From: Thermoplasmatota archaeon
Lineage (GTDB): Archaea; Thermoplasmatota; Thermoplasmata; Methanomassiliicoccales; Methanomassiliicoccaceae
NCBI GenBank assembly: GCA_022709105.1
Contig: JAKIXL010000012.1
Span: 3,477-19,976, forward strand
Direction: 5' to 3'
Length of the DNA stretch: 16,500 nt
Shown here: piece by piece, positions 6,649 through 14,062 of the stretch
Layout of the letters: every line of letters begins with the position of its first letter
Numbering within the stretch: the stretch's first letter is position 1
Program-made: the position numbers and the translations under genes
Notes under the pieces: model-generated
Database searches by the model: none
What the model was told of the DNA's origin: nothing
Seen by the model: the letters and a program-made list of their open reading frames with translations, nothing else

Positions 6649-7494
6649 GTGACCGAACTGACCTTGTACGATGAGCAGACGATTCAGATGCTGGAGACAA
6701 AGGCGAACCTGCTCCGGCGCCATATCATAAAAATGACCTTTGCCGCCCAGTCAGGTCATCCTGGTGGTTCGCTCTCGTACGCAGATGTCGTCACCGCCTT
6801 GTTCTTCAAGGTCATGAAGCACCGTCCGTCGGAGCCCAACTGGGAAGGGCGCGATAAGTTCGTCCTCTCCAAGGGCCATGCCGCCCCGGTCTACTACGCT
6901 GCTCTGGCCGAGTCGGGGTACTTCCCGGTGGAGGACCTTCAGTCCCTTCGCAAATTGGGGTCGCACCTCCAAGGTCACCCGTGCCGTATGAAGACCCCTG
7001 GCGTGGAGATATCTACAGGATCGCTGGGACAGGGGCTGAGCGTGGCCAACGGGATGGCGCTGGCAGCCAAGTTGGACCGCCGCCTGACCCGCATTTTCTG
7101 TCTGATGGGGGATGGAGAGCTCCAAGAGGGGCAGAACTGGGAGGCCGCGATGCTCGCCTCCCACTATAAACTGGACAACATCACCGCGTTCATCGACCGC
7201 AACAAGATGCAGATAGACGGGCCAACTGAGCAGGTAATGTCCCTGGAGCCGTTGGGCGACAAATGGAGGGCTTTCGGCTGGAACGTCATAGAGATCAACG
7301 GACATGATCTAAGGCAGATCCTGGACGCTTGCGAGGCGGCAACTCGGGTCACCGGCAAACCGACCATGATCATCGCCCATACCATCAAGGGCAAGGGCGT
7401 GTCGTTCATGGAGGGCGCCATCGCCTTCCATGGTAAGGCGCCCAATGCCGATGAGTACCGCATCGCCCTCAAGGAACTGGGAGAGAGCATATGA
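6649..7494 (+). CDS. Transketolase, N-terminal (TPP-binding) subunit
   Basis: In many archaea transketolase is split; this is the half that binds thiamine diphosphate. With the partner subunit it moves two-carbon units between sugar phosphates. From GTG 6649 the protein has 281 residues, typical for the family. Motifs are SGHPGG (35-40), SKGHAAP (74-80), the TPP motif starting GDGELQEGQN (154-163) and ending DRNKMQIDG (183-191), and AHTIKGKGVSFM (243-254). The frame is open further upstream to TTG 6556, but that stretch contains the promoter. TTG 6664 and ATG 6688 are other possible starts. The stop overlaps the next start as ATGA at 7491-7494, indicating coupled, equimolar synthesis with the C subunit. 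Confidence 0.93.
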   Translation: MTELTLYDEQTIQMLETKANLLRRHIIKMTFAAQSGHPGGSLSYADVVTALFFKVMKHRPSEPNWEGRDKFVLSKGHAAPVYYAALAESGYFPVEDLQSLRKLGSHLQGHPCRMKTPGVEISTGSLGQGLSVANGMALAAKLDRRLTRIFCLMGDGELQEGQNWEAAMLASHYKLDNITAFIDRNKMQIDGPTEQVMSLEPLGDKWRAFGWNVIEINGHDLRQILDACEAATRVTGKPTMIIAHTIKGKGVSFMEGAIAFHGKAPNADEYRIALKELGESI

Positions 7495-8434
7495 AGTGGG
7501 TCTATACCAGCCAGCGGAAGGAGTACGCCAATGCTCTGGTGGAGATCGGGATGGCCCGCACCGACGTGGTCGTCCTGGACGCCGATCTGTCTTCGTCGAC
7601 GAGGACCGTTGAGTTCGCCAAGAAGTTTCCGGAGCGGTTCTTCAACGTGGGGATCGCCGAGCAGAACCTCATGGGGACCGCGGCCGGCCTCGCCGTATCG
7701 GGCAAGACCGTCTTTGCCTCAACCTTCGCGGTGTTCGCCACCGGGCGGTGCTGGGACCAGGTCAGGCAATCCATCGCCTATCCGAACATCAACGTTAAGA
7801 TCGTGGCCACCCACGCCGGCATCACCGTCGGAGGGGACGGGGCGTCGCACCAGGCCCTGGAGGACATTGGCCTGATGTCCATCCTACCCAACATGTGCGT
7901 GATCGTGCCCTCGGACGGCATCGAGGCGTACAAGGCGGTAAAGGCGGCCGCGGAGCGCCCGGGACCATGTTACGTGCGGATGGGGCGGGCGTGCCTATGG
8001 TCACGACCGTAGACTCGCCGTTCACCATCGGCAAGGCCACGGTCCTCAAGGAAGGTCCGGACGTCACCTTGGTGGGCTGCGGCCAGATGGTCGCTGTATG
8101 CATGGACGCGGCCGAGGAACTCAAGAAGAAAGGCATCGAGGCGGAGGTGGTGAACATGTCCACGGTGAAACCGCTGGACGAGGACACGCTGATACGGTCG
8201 GCGCGCAAGACCGGATGCGTGGTCACGGCGGAGGAGCACTCCGTGAGGTCGGGACTGGGGTCCGCGGTGGCCTCTGCGCTCTCGGAGAACCATCCAGTCC
8301 CTCTCATGAAGGTGGGCACCCCGGACTGCTTTGGGGAGTCTGGAGAGAGCAATGATCTGATGTGCCGTTATGGGCTCACCGCTGAGCACATCGTCGCCTC
8401 GGCAGAAGAGGTCATCAGGAGGAAGAGAGCATGA
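7491..8434 (+). pseudogene. Transketolase, C-terminal subunit, interrupted by a frameshift
   Basis: Two abutting reading frames encode one transketolase C subunit. 7491-8012 supplies the pyrimidine-binding domain with the catalytic Glu57 in GIAEQNL and a block ending CYVRMGRA. The continuation, in another frame up to 8434, begins VPMVTTVDSPFTIGKATVLK and includes NMSTVKPLDE, TAEEHS and FGESG of the C-terminal domain. The break is at two GGGC tandem copies (7983-7990). A third copy would restore one frame reading MGRAGVPMV, matching the family pattern GR-x-x-VP, and about 315 residues. As written, the first frame ends at TAG 8010. Both halves are otherwise intact, and the flanking ATGA overlaps with the N subunit and transaldolase genes are preserved. 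A sequencing or assembly error, or a very recent or reversible slippage event, is therefore more likely than long-standing decay. Confidence 0.88.
7983..7990 (+). repeat. GGGC tandem repeat at the transketolase frameshift
   Basis: Two direct copies of GGGC directly follow the Met codon of MGRA. Loss of one of three copies explains the 4-base shift between the two halves of the gene. The tract is short, so polymerase slippage or a consensus-calling error are both plausible. Confidence 0.7.
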
Positions 8435-9078
8435 GGATCTTCATTGACACTGCAAATCTGGACAGGATAAGGGAGGTCAACAGCTGGGGCATTCTGGACG
8501 GCGTTACGACCAATCCCAGCCTAGTGGCCAAGGAGAACACTGACCTTAAGAGCCTGGTTAGGGAGATCTGCGAGATCGTTGATGGCCCCATCAGTGCCGA
8601 GGTCATGAGCGTGAGAGCGCCGGACATGATAGCCGAGGGACGCGAGCTTGCCAGGATACATCCCAACATCGTCATCAAGGTCCCCATGACCGAGGAGGGG
8701 CTTAAGGCGACCAAGGCCCTCGCTTCCGAGGACATAAAGGTCAACATGACGCTGATATTCTCCACCGCCCAGGCCCTATTGGCGGCCAAGGCCGGTGCGC
8801 GCTTCGTATCGCCGTTCGTCGGCCGCCTGGACGATGTCGGGCAGGACGGCATGAAGCTCATCGCCGAGATAATGAACGTTCTGGACAACTACGACCTGGA
8901 CACAGAGGTGATAGTCGCTTCGGTCCGTGACCCCGTGCACGTTGTGGAGGCGGCAAGGCTGGGCGCCCACATCGCCACAGTACCTTACGACGTACTTAAG
9001 AAAATGTTCAACCATCCGCTCACGGACATCGGGATCAAGAGGTTCCAGGACGACTGGGCGAAGGTCTCGAAAAAGTAG
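8431..9078 (+). CDS. tal: Small transaldolase (TalC / fructose-6-phosphate aldolase family)
   Basis: The 215-residue protein is of the short transaldolase type. Signatures are [10 protein letters not shown] (1-10), [10 protein letters not shown] (23-32), the Schiff-base lysine K83 in VIKVPMT, NMTLIFS followed by an Ala-rich helix, and SPFVGRLDD. It transfers a dihydroxyacetone unit between sugar phosphates; the closely related fructose-6-phosphate aldolases cannot be separated by eye. The context of transketolase N and C subunits argues for transaldolase in the non-oxidative pentose phosphate pathway, which supplies ribose and erythrose phosphates. It starts at ATG 8431, overlapping the transketolase stop as ATGA. 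It ends in TAG, so this genome uses TAG as an ordinary stop at least here. A T6 tract follows. Confidence 0.94.
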   Translation: MRIFIDTANLDRIREVNSWGILDGVTTNPSLVAKENTDLKSLVREICEIVDGPISAEVMSVRAPDMIAEGRELARIHPNIVIKVPMTEEGLKATKALASEDIKVNMTLIFSTAQALLAAKAGARFVSPFVGRLDDVGQDGMKLIAEIMNVLDNYDLDTEVIVASVRDPVHVVEAARLGAHIATVPYDVLKKMFNHPLTDIGIKRFQDDWAKVSKK

Positions 9079-9087
9079 GGACAAAAC

Positions 9088-9093
9088 TTTTTT
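9088..9093 (+). terminator. T-tract terminator after the transaldolase gene
   Basis: TTTTTT begins nine bases after the TAG stop, between the pentose phosphate operon and a separate downstream promoter. Confidence 0.5.
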
Positions 9094-9104
9094 CCCATTA
9101 TTCC

Positions 9105-9122
9105 AAAGAGGATTTTTATAAG
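9105..9122 (+). promoter_or_regulatory. BRE/TATA promoter giving a leaderless reductase mRNA
   Basis: Purine-rich AAAGAGGA precedes TTTTTATAAG centred near 9117. Twenty-six bases further lies GTG 9143 itself, so transcription and translation would start at the same base. Confidence 0.65.
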
Positions 9123-9142
9123 TTACCAGCATTGTAAGGTAC

Positions 9143-10318
9143 GTGGACGCCGAGGTCGTGATAATTGGTGGAGGCCCGGTGGGATGCACCTTCGCCGCAC
9201 AGACGGCCACCTTCACCACCGTGGTGGTGGAAGAGCATGCGGAGATAGGTTCTCCGGTGCAGTGCGCAGGTCTCGTACATCCTCGCGTGGTGGAGATGGC
9301 CGATGCGCAGGATACCGTAGTGAACACCATCACCGGCCTGCGCCTGGTTCCCCCTGGAGGGAAGGCGCTTGAAGTGAGGTCAACGGAGACCAAGGCAGTG
9401 GTGATCGACCGGCGGAAGTTCGACCACAAATGCTGTGAGCGGGCGGTCCGAGAAGGGGCGGACATCCTCGAAGGCCACGAGTTCCTGGGCTTTGGGCGCG
9501 AGGGGAAGAGGCTCTCGGTCAAGGTCCGCGGGCCTGAAGGGCCCTTGACCCTGGAGGCCGACCTCCTGGTAGGCGCGGACGGCTATAAATCGAGAGTGGG
9601 GAAGATCGCCGGGCTGGGCCCCGCTAAGGAGTCGATAAGGGGCATCCAAGTGGATCTTGACGTAAGGATGGAGGACCCTTCCATGGTCGAAGTCCACATA
9701 GGCCAGAGGATTGCTCCGGGCTTCTTCGCGTGGGTGATACCGTGTGGAGACTTCACCAGGATCGGCCTGGGCGTATCTCAGGCCGGTGGCCCTCCAAGCG
9801 GACATTTGACGGCCTTTCTGAAGAAGCGGGGGTTCGGCGGTGCGGATCGACTGAGGATGGTCTCCGGGGTCATTCCGATCGGGCCACCGAAAAAGACCTT
9901 CGGTGACAACATCCTCCTGGTAGGCGATTCCGCGGCCCAGACCAAGCCGCTGTCGGGAGGGGGCTTGTACACTGGCCTGCGTGCCGCACGATGGGGGGCG
10001 ATGACCGCGGTCGATGCGCTGAAGGACAAAGATCTCAGCGCGAAGCGCCTTTCAGGGTACGATGAGAAATGGCGGGCCGATGTAGGCAAGGAGATAGAGC
10101 GAGGGCTCTTGATACGCAAGGTCTTCGCGAACCTTACGGACAGGAAGATGGACGATGTCTGCCGGATGCTGGACCGACCCGATGCCAAAGAGGTGCTCGC
10201 TACCGGGGACATTGATTTCCCATCAAAGCTGGCCTCTCCGCTGCTGAAGACCGTCCCGACCCTGGTGAAGTTCTCCCCCCAGCTGATCGGGACCCTCATC
10301 AGACGAGAGCAAAGGTGA
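9143..10318 (+). CDS. Geranylgeranyl reductase family FAD-dependent oxidoreductase
   Basis: Members hydrogenate double bonds of geranylgeranyl chains; in archaea they saturate membrane ether lipids. The 391-residue protein opens with an FAD Rossmann motif IIGGGPVG (7-14), followed by EIGSPVQCAGLV (34-45), the second FAD motif LLVGADG (141-147), GFFAWVIP (193-200) in the substrate region, and LLVGDSAAQTKPLSGGGLYTG (258-278), the typical C-terminal flavin motif. The start is GTG 9143, placed exactly 26 bases after the TATA centre and giving three residues before the first beta strand, as usual. There are no membrane spans; such enzymes sit at the membrane surface. The exact substrate cannot be read from sequence, since archaeal genomes often carry several paralogues. 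The next gene follows after 19 bases. Confidence 0.88.
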   Translation: MDAEVVIIGGGPVGCTFAAQTATFTTVVVEEHAEIGSPVQCAGLVHPRVVEMADAQDTVVNTITGLRLVPPGGKALEVRSTETKAVVIDRRKFDHKCCERAVREGADILEGHEFLGFGREGKRLSVKVRGPEGPLTLEADLLVGADGYKSRVGKIAGLGPAKESIRGIQVDLDVRMEDPSMVEVHIGQRIAPGFFAWVIPCGDFTRIGLGVSQAGGPPSGHLTAFLKKRGFGGADRLRMVSGVIPIGPPKKTFGDNILLVGDSAAQTKPLSGGGLYTGLRAARWGAMTAVDALKDKDLSAKRLSGYDEKWRADVGKEIERGLLIRKVFANLTDRKMDDVCRMLDRPDAKEVLATGDIDFPSKLASPLLKTVPTLVKFSPQLIGTLIRREQR

Positions 10319-10337
10319 AATAGCGCCCCCTGGCTGT

Positions 10338-11366
10338 ATGGTCGTGCTCCTCGCCAAGGTGCCTCGGGAGCGGGCCGAGACGGTCCGCAAAATGTTGTTC
10401 AAGCACAGGCTGGGCGCCAAGGACCGTCGGATCATGAGGACCGATGAGCACGTCCTCATTCCCCTAAGGTCCTCCCTGCCCTCGGAGCTCGTGGAGGATC
10501 TGGGGATCGAGCTCATCGAGGGTGAGACGATGGAGAAGACCTGCTACCGCCCTCCCTACGATCTGGTGCTGGAGAACGCCGATCTGCCGGAGGCGGTGAA
10601 GGCGGAGCTTCCCCGGCATTGGGAGATGCTTGGTGATGTCCTCATACTGCGCCTCCCGGCAGGCGTTTCAGCGTATCATCAGGAGATAGCACGGGCCTAC
10701 GCCGAGGTATTGGGCGCAAGGACGGTGCTGAGGGAACGAGCTCACATAGGGGGCGTCTATCGCACTCCGGACATGGAGCTGTTGCTGGGCGATGATGCTG
10801 AAACGGTCCATCTGGAGAACGGCATTTTTTACAAACTGGATGCTGCCAGGCTGATGTTCTCCTCCGGGAACATAGATGAGAAGATGCGCATGGCGGGCCT
10901 TGATTGCCGTGGGGAGACCGTGGTGGACATGTTCGCAGGCATCGGCTACTTCACGCTGCCTCTTGCCCGTCATGCCCGGGCCTCCAGGGTGATCGCCTGC
11001 GAGATCAACCCGTTGGCCTTCCGGTACTTGCGGGAGAACATTGCCCTGAACCGCCTGGATGATGTCGTTGAACCGGTGCTTGGCGATAACCGGGACTTGC
11101 CTGGGGAGGGCATCGCGGACCGGGTGGTCTTGGGATATGTGCGCACCACTTCCTGCCACCTGAAGGACGCGTTCCGCCTGGTAAAGAGGAACGGCACGGT
11201 CCATTATCAAGACACGTTTCCACTGGAGGTCTTTCCGCGGAAGGCCTTCGAGAACCTCGATGCCGCGGCCGGCGGGCGAAGCTACGAGGTCCGCCTTTCG
11301 CGTGAGGTGAAGTCCTATTCCCCAGGGGTCTCCCACATGGTGCTCGACGTCCTCGTCCTCGATTAA
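10338..11366 (+). CDS. taw2: tRNA wybutosine-type enzyme Taw2-like (Trm5/TYW2 SAM-dependent family)
   Basis: The 342-residue protein has an N-terminal domain as in Trm5 and a C-terminal class I SAM fold: VVDMFAGIGYFTLPLA (195-210) is motif I and E222 in ACEINPLAFRYL the ribose-binding acid. At motif IV it has LGYVRTTSCHL instead of the N-x-P-P motif of Trm5 G37 methylases. LGYV at this place is typical of TYW2/Taw2, which transfers the aminocarboxypropyl group of SAM to 4-demethylwyosine-37 of tRNA-Phe. The end HYQDTFP (289-295) also fits that group. The choice of Taw2 over Trm5 rests on these motifs and should be checked by a tree. It begins at ATG 10338 without a clear ribosome site, 19 bases after the reductase gene. 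Its stop overlaps the convergent gene by four bases. Confidence 0.78.
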   Translation: MVVLLAKVPRERAETVRKMLFKHRLGAKDRRIMRTDEHVLIPLRSSLPSELVEDLGIELIEGETMEKTCYRPPYDLVLENADLPEAVKAELPRHWEMLGDVLILRLPAGVSAYHQEIARAYAEVLGARTVLRERAHIGGVYRTPDMELLLGDDAETVHLENGIFYKLDAARLMFSSGNIDEKMRMAGLDCRGETVVDMFAGIGYFTLPLARHARASRVIACEINPLAFRYLRENIALNRLDDVVEPVLGDNRDLPGEGIADRVVLGYVRTTSCHLKDAFRLVKRNGTVHYQDTFPLEVFPRKAFENLDAAAGGRSYEVRLSREVKSYSPGVSHMVLDVLVLD

Positions 11367-12898
11367 GGCCGCTCGGCCCTCTCGTTGGAACCGGACGCCT
11401 CCAAGAGCAGCTTAAGCGCCTCGGCGTACTCCTCGCCCTGAGAATCGAGCAACCGGCGGGCGAAGGGCTCGAGATAAGCCCCGTAGTCCATCTCCTCGCG
11501 AGTGAACTGCCAGCCTTTGGCCTGTCCTTCGCCCAGAGCAGATATGAGGCCGAATGCGACCGACCGGAGCCGGTGATCGGCGCCTTTGCTCTTCTCGATG
11601 TTACGGAGTGCCGCTTCCTTACCCTCGGTCTTGGCGGTCCGGGCCACTCGGTCGGCATAGGCGCCGACCGGTCCGAGCTTGACAAAGGACGGCAGGGCGC
11701 TCTCGATGCTGCGGTATGACTCCATGCGAGCGGCCTCCGCAAGCATCTGGGCCGGGCTCAGCTCAGAACGCTCTGCGATCACCCGCCTCACAATGTCCGG
11801 GGAGGCCACCGCCGCGAGCAGGGCATCCCGGTGCTCTGGCCATAGATCGGAGATCAGGTTCGCCGCCTGGTCCGTCCTGGAGAGCACGCACATCCGTTTC
11901 TGCCCGAACAGAGCGAACAACGCCCTCTTTTCGATCTCAGAGCCTCTGATGGCGGCCATGAACCTCTCTCGGTCTTTGCCATAGCAGGTACCGCCGATCA
12001 TGTACGCCTCGTCCTGCCTCTCCTTGATCGCCGCGACCCTGGCCTTGGCATGCGCATCCACCAGGGAAGCATCGTTAAGCTCGGCCTTGAGGTACTTGGC
12101 CACTAGGTCCATGGACAGAGCATAGGCCTCCTTGACCCGGCAGCCGGCACATTCGCTCTCGCACCTCAGGTCGCTTATGGCCTCGACCTCGAAGTCATCG
12201 GTTGGGTCCTCCGCGGCGATGCGGCCGGCCAGGGCGTGAACGGTGTTCAGCTCGCCGGAGCAGGCAGGGCATACCCTGATGACGGTCCCAGCACCTTTCC
12301 AATGGACCCTGATCCCTCGGCCGTCCTTAACATGAGGACAGTCCCCTGCATCGTCCAGGTCGTACGGCAGAAGGGATATAGCCTCGTCAACGTACGCCTC
12401 AGGAGGTCGGGGGCCGTCAGGCGAGCAGACCGTGCACTTGTCCGTCGAATAGATATGAAGGCCTCGTTTCCTGGCGATGTCCCAGAGCGCCAGGAGCCTA
12501 AGCTCCGGATGATCGAAATGCTGCACTCCGATGAGCTTGTCCTTCTCTACCTTGCCTCTGACCGCGAAAGAGACCTCTCCCATGGGGGTCTTGGCGGCCG
12601 CCAGATATGGGACCTTGCCGGCCTCGTGCAGGGAGATCGTTGCCGCGTAGGCCCTGACCAGCTGGTCGCCCCAGTTCATGGCCCGCTCCAGCTTTTTGGG
12701 GTCGGACCTTGCCTGTGACACTTTCTCCATTTTGCTGATGGCCTTCCGGATGTCGCATCGCCTGCATTCCCTGGTACACTGCGGCATGAGCAGCCGGGGG
12801 TCCCGGGCCAGCATCCGAGACCTCTCGAGCAGGTCCTTCTCCAGCGTCTTGGGTGTGGCCTTGGCTCCCCTGAACCTAGCACGGCGTCCCATGCGCAT
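11363..12898 (-). CDS. Large cysteine-rich protein of unknown function
   Basis: A 511-residue protein I do not recognise. A basic N terminus (MRMGRRARFRG) precedes CTRECRRC (C41-x3-C45-x2-C48). Then come CTVC (155-158), C187, CPAC (210-213) and a second C-x3-C-x2-C, CESECAGC (246-253). The spacing suggests bound zinc or iron-sulfur clusters, perhaps one per C-x3-C-x2-C set and a ribbon from the CxxC pairs. The C-terminal half is Ala/Glu-rich and helical, looking like helical repeats, with no further cysteine cluster. No membrane segment or signal peptide is seen. C-x3-C-x2-C also occurs in radical SAM enzymes, but other features of that fold are not visible. Start ATG 12898 is chosen for maximal length; ATG 12892 is two codons later. 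It is convergent with taw2 (four-base overlap) and divergent from the DUF835 gene. Confidence 0.8.
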   Translation of the reverse strand: MRMGRRARFRGAKATPKTLEKDLLERSRMLARDPRLLMPQCTRECRRCDIRKAISKMEKVSQARSDPKKLERAMNWGDQLVRAYAATISLHEAGKVPYLAAAKTPMGEVSFAVRGKVEKDKLIGVQHFDHPELRLLALWDIARKRGLHIYSTDKCTVCSPDGPRPPEAYVDEAISLLPYDLDDAGDCPHVKDGRGIRVHWKGAGTVIRVCPACSGELNTVHALAGRIAAEDPTDDFEVEAISDLRCESECAGCRVKEAYALSMDLVAKYLKAELNDASLVDAHAKARVAAIKERQDEAYMIGGTCYGKDRERFMAAIRGSEIEKRALFALFGQKRMCVLSRTDQAANLISDLWPEHRDALLAAVASPDIVRRVIAERSELSPAQMLAEAARMESYRSIESALPSFVKLGPVGAYADRVARTAKTEGKEAALRNIEKSKGADHRLRSVAFGLISALGEGQAKGWQFTREEMDYGAYLEPFARRLLDSQGEEYAEALKLLLEASGSNERAERP

Positions 12899-12928
12899 AC
12901 CCTACAGCACCACCGCTCTTAAGGCTTA

Positions 12929-12954
12929 GGGGTCCCTTCCATCCCCGGGACCCC
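12929..12954. repeat. Inverted repeat in a GC-rich intergenic region
   Basis: GGGGTCCC at 12929-12936 and GGGACCCC at 12947-12954 form a perfect 8-bp stem around a 10-base loop. A further short hairpin GCCCC-GT-GGGGC lies at 12978-12989. The region separates divergent genes and contains no open frame worth calling. Confidence 0.6.
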
Positions 12955-13022
12955 GCCTGCCTCCCGGCGGATGGGCGGCCCCGTGGGGCGATACTTCTAG
13001 GACGGATATTCTCGGACGAAGA

Positions 13023-13030
13023 TATTTATC
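13023..13030 (+). promoter_or_regulatory. TATA box of the DUF835 gene
   Basis: TATTTATC lies about 33 bases before the TTG start at 13060, predicting initiation around 13052 and a leader of only a few bases. Confidence 0.55.
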
Positions 13031-13059
13031 CGCGAAGCAATTATTGCGCGCGGGATGCA

Positions 13060-13764
13060 TTGTCAGCGCGGGAGGACTTCTATAGGGGTTACGTCAAAGG
13101 CTATGAGGAGGGCCTGAACAAGGCCTGGGACGAGCTCATAGGGTTGACCACCAAAGGTTTTAGTCCTCGGGAGATCCAGGTCATGGCAAAGAGCAAGCGC
13201 CAATCCATAGGTGACTCGGTGCGCGACATCAAGACAGGCATCAGGGCCGAGACGGGGATCGACCTCCTTACGAAGTCTCAGGCCAAGGCACCCAAGGTGA
13301 ACGTGGAGCTGGGCAACACCTATCTCATAGAGAGCATGTACCCCACCAAAGCGCTAACGGCAGTGAACCAGCTCACGGCCGACGGCACGAAGGCGCTGTG
13401 CATATTGAGGAGCTTCCCCGGCAACTATTGGGACGGCCTCAACGAAAGCGTGACCGCAGTATGGCTGACAAAGCATGAGAGCGGCCAATACGGGAAATTC
13501 GCGGTCCTGTCCCCCTCGGACATGGGACGCATCGTGTCCGAGACCCGGAGCTTCATGAAGGAAGAGGAGGGGCGCGTCGTCCTCTTGGAGGGCGTCGAGT
13601 ACCTCATCGTGCAGAACGACCAGGTCGGGGTGCTGAAGTTCCTGCAGACGCTCTCCGACCTGGCTGTCACCATGAAGGGCATACTTCTCCTCTCGGTCTA
13701 CCCTCCGGCCCTGGAGGACCGGATCATCAGCAACCTGAAGTGCATCACCAGCGGCACGTTGTGA
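13060..13764 (+). CDS. DUF835 domain protein
   Basis: The C-terminal two thirds match the archaeal DUF835 pattern: GNTYLIES opens the first strand near residue 86, CILRSFPGNYWDG and AVWLTKHE follow, and then VVLLEGVEYLIVQNDQ with the core GxEYLIxxN and a hydrophobic end LLLSVYPPALEDR. DUF835 proteins are often attached to signalling or taxis modules; their biochemical role is not established. The first 75 residues are charged and helical (DFYRGYVKGYEEGLNKAWDE) with no domain I know. The start is TTG 13060. An ATG at 13055 is in a different frame and no earlier start fits the promoter. It is convergent with alba, seven bases apart. No membrane segment is seen, so it is probably cytosolic. Confidence 0.84.
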   Translation: MSAREDFYRGYVKGYEEGLNKAWDELIGLTTKGFSPREIQVMAKSKRQSIGDSVRDIKTGIRAETGIDLLTKSQAKAPKVNVELGNTYLIESMYPTKALTAVNQLTADGTKALCILRSFPGNYWDGLNESVTAVWLTKHESGQYGKFAVLSPSDMGRIVSETRSFMKEEEGRVVLLEGVEYLIVQNDQVGVLKFLQTLSDLAVTMKGILLLSVYPPALEDRIISNLKCITSGTL

Positions 13765-13771
13765 AGGGCCC

Positions 13772-14041
13772 TCATCTTTCCAGAACGACCTCGATGGACG
13801 AGACGTTGGTCTCGCCGTCCGCGGCTGCGATATGCTCGGTGCCGATGCGGACTTCCTTGACCGTCGCATCGCGGATGAAGCGGTTGCGCACGATCTCCGC
13901 CACGTCCACAGCTTTGCTGATGGCCTTCCCCCGGGCCTTGATGACCACCTCTTTCGAGCCGCTCCGGAACTGGGTGACCACCGCCGTGACATAGTCCATG
14001 GTGTCCTTCCGGCCGATGAAGATGATATTGTCGCCGATCAT
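13772..14041 (-). CDS. albA: Alba chromatin / RNA-binding protein
   Basis: Alba is a small dimeric archaeal protein that coats DNA and also binds RNA. The 89 residues cover the whole fold: NIIFIGRKDTMDYVTAVVTQ (5-24) is the first strand and helix, then KEVVIKARGKAISKAVD with the basic nucleic-acid face, VAEIVRNRF, and EVRIGTEHI leading to the final strand SSIEVVLE. The start ATG 14041 has GGAGG six bases upstream. The gene follows the HTH_10 regulator by 21 bases on the same strand and is probably cotranscribed or expressed by reinitiation. The family is unmistakable and the length is normal. Confidence 0.96.
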   Translation of the reverse strand: MIGDNIIFIGRKDTMDYVTAVVTQFRSGSKEVVIKARGKAISKAVDVAEIVRNRFIRDATVKEVRIGTEHIAAADGETNVSSIEVVLER

Positions 14042-14047
14042 CTCGAC

Positions 14048-14052
14048 CCTCC
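14048..14052 (-). promoter_or_regulatory. Ribosome binding site of alba
   Basis: GGAGG on the minus strand lies six bases before ATG 14041, within the 21-base gap after the regulator gene. Confidence 0.65.
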
Positions 14053-14062
14053 GGCGAGAGGA

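Noticed and set aside
7895..8434. Separate gene starting at ATG 7895 downstream of the transketolase fragment
   Set aside because: The first 33 or so residues are the out-of-frame reading of the upstream half. Real homology starts at VPMVTTV, so it is the second half of one frameshifted gene.
9079..9372. Open frame of about 97 codons after the transaldolase TAG, which could suggest read-through
   Set aside because: The stretch contains a T6 terminator and a TATA box, then runs out of frame through the reductase gene. The transaldolase already ends at a normal family length, so TAG is a true stop here. It serves as a control showing that open frames alone are weak evidence.
11363..12898. Radical SAM enzyme, from the CxxxCxxC motifs
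   Set aside because: I see no GGE-like or other SAM-binding motifs, and the motif occurs twice in different contexts; the spacing alone is not enough.
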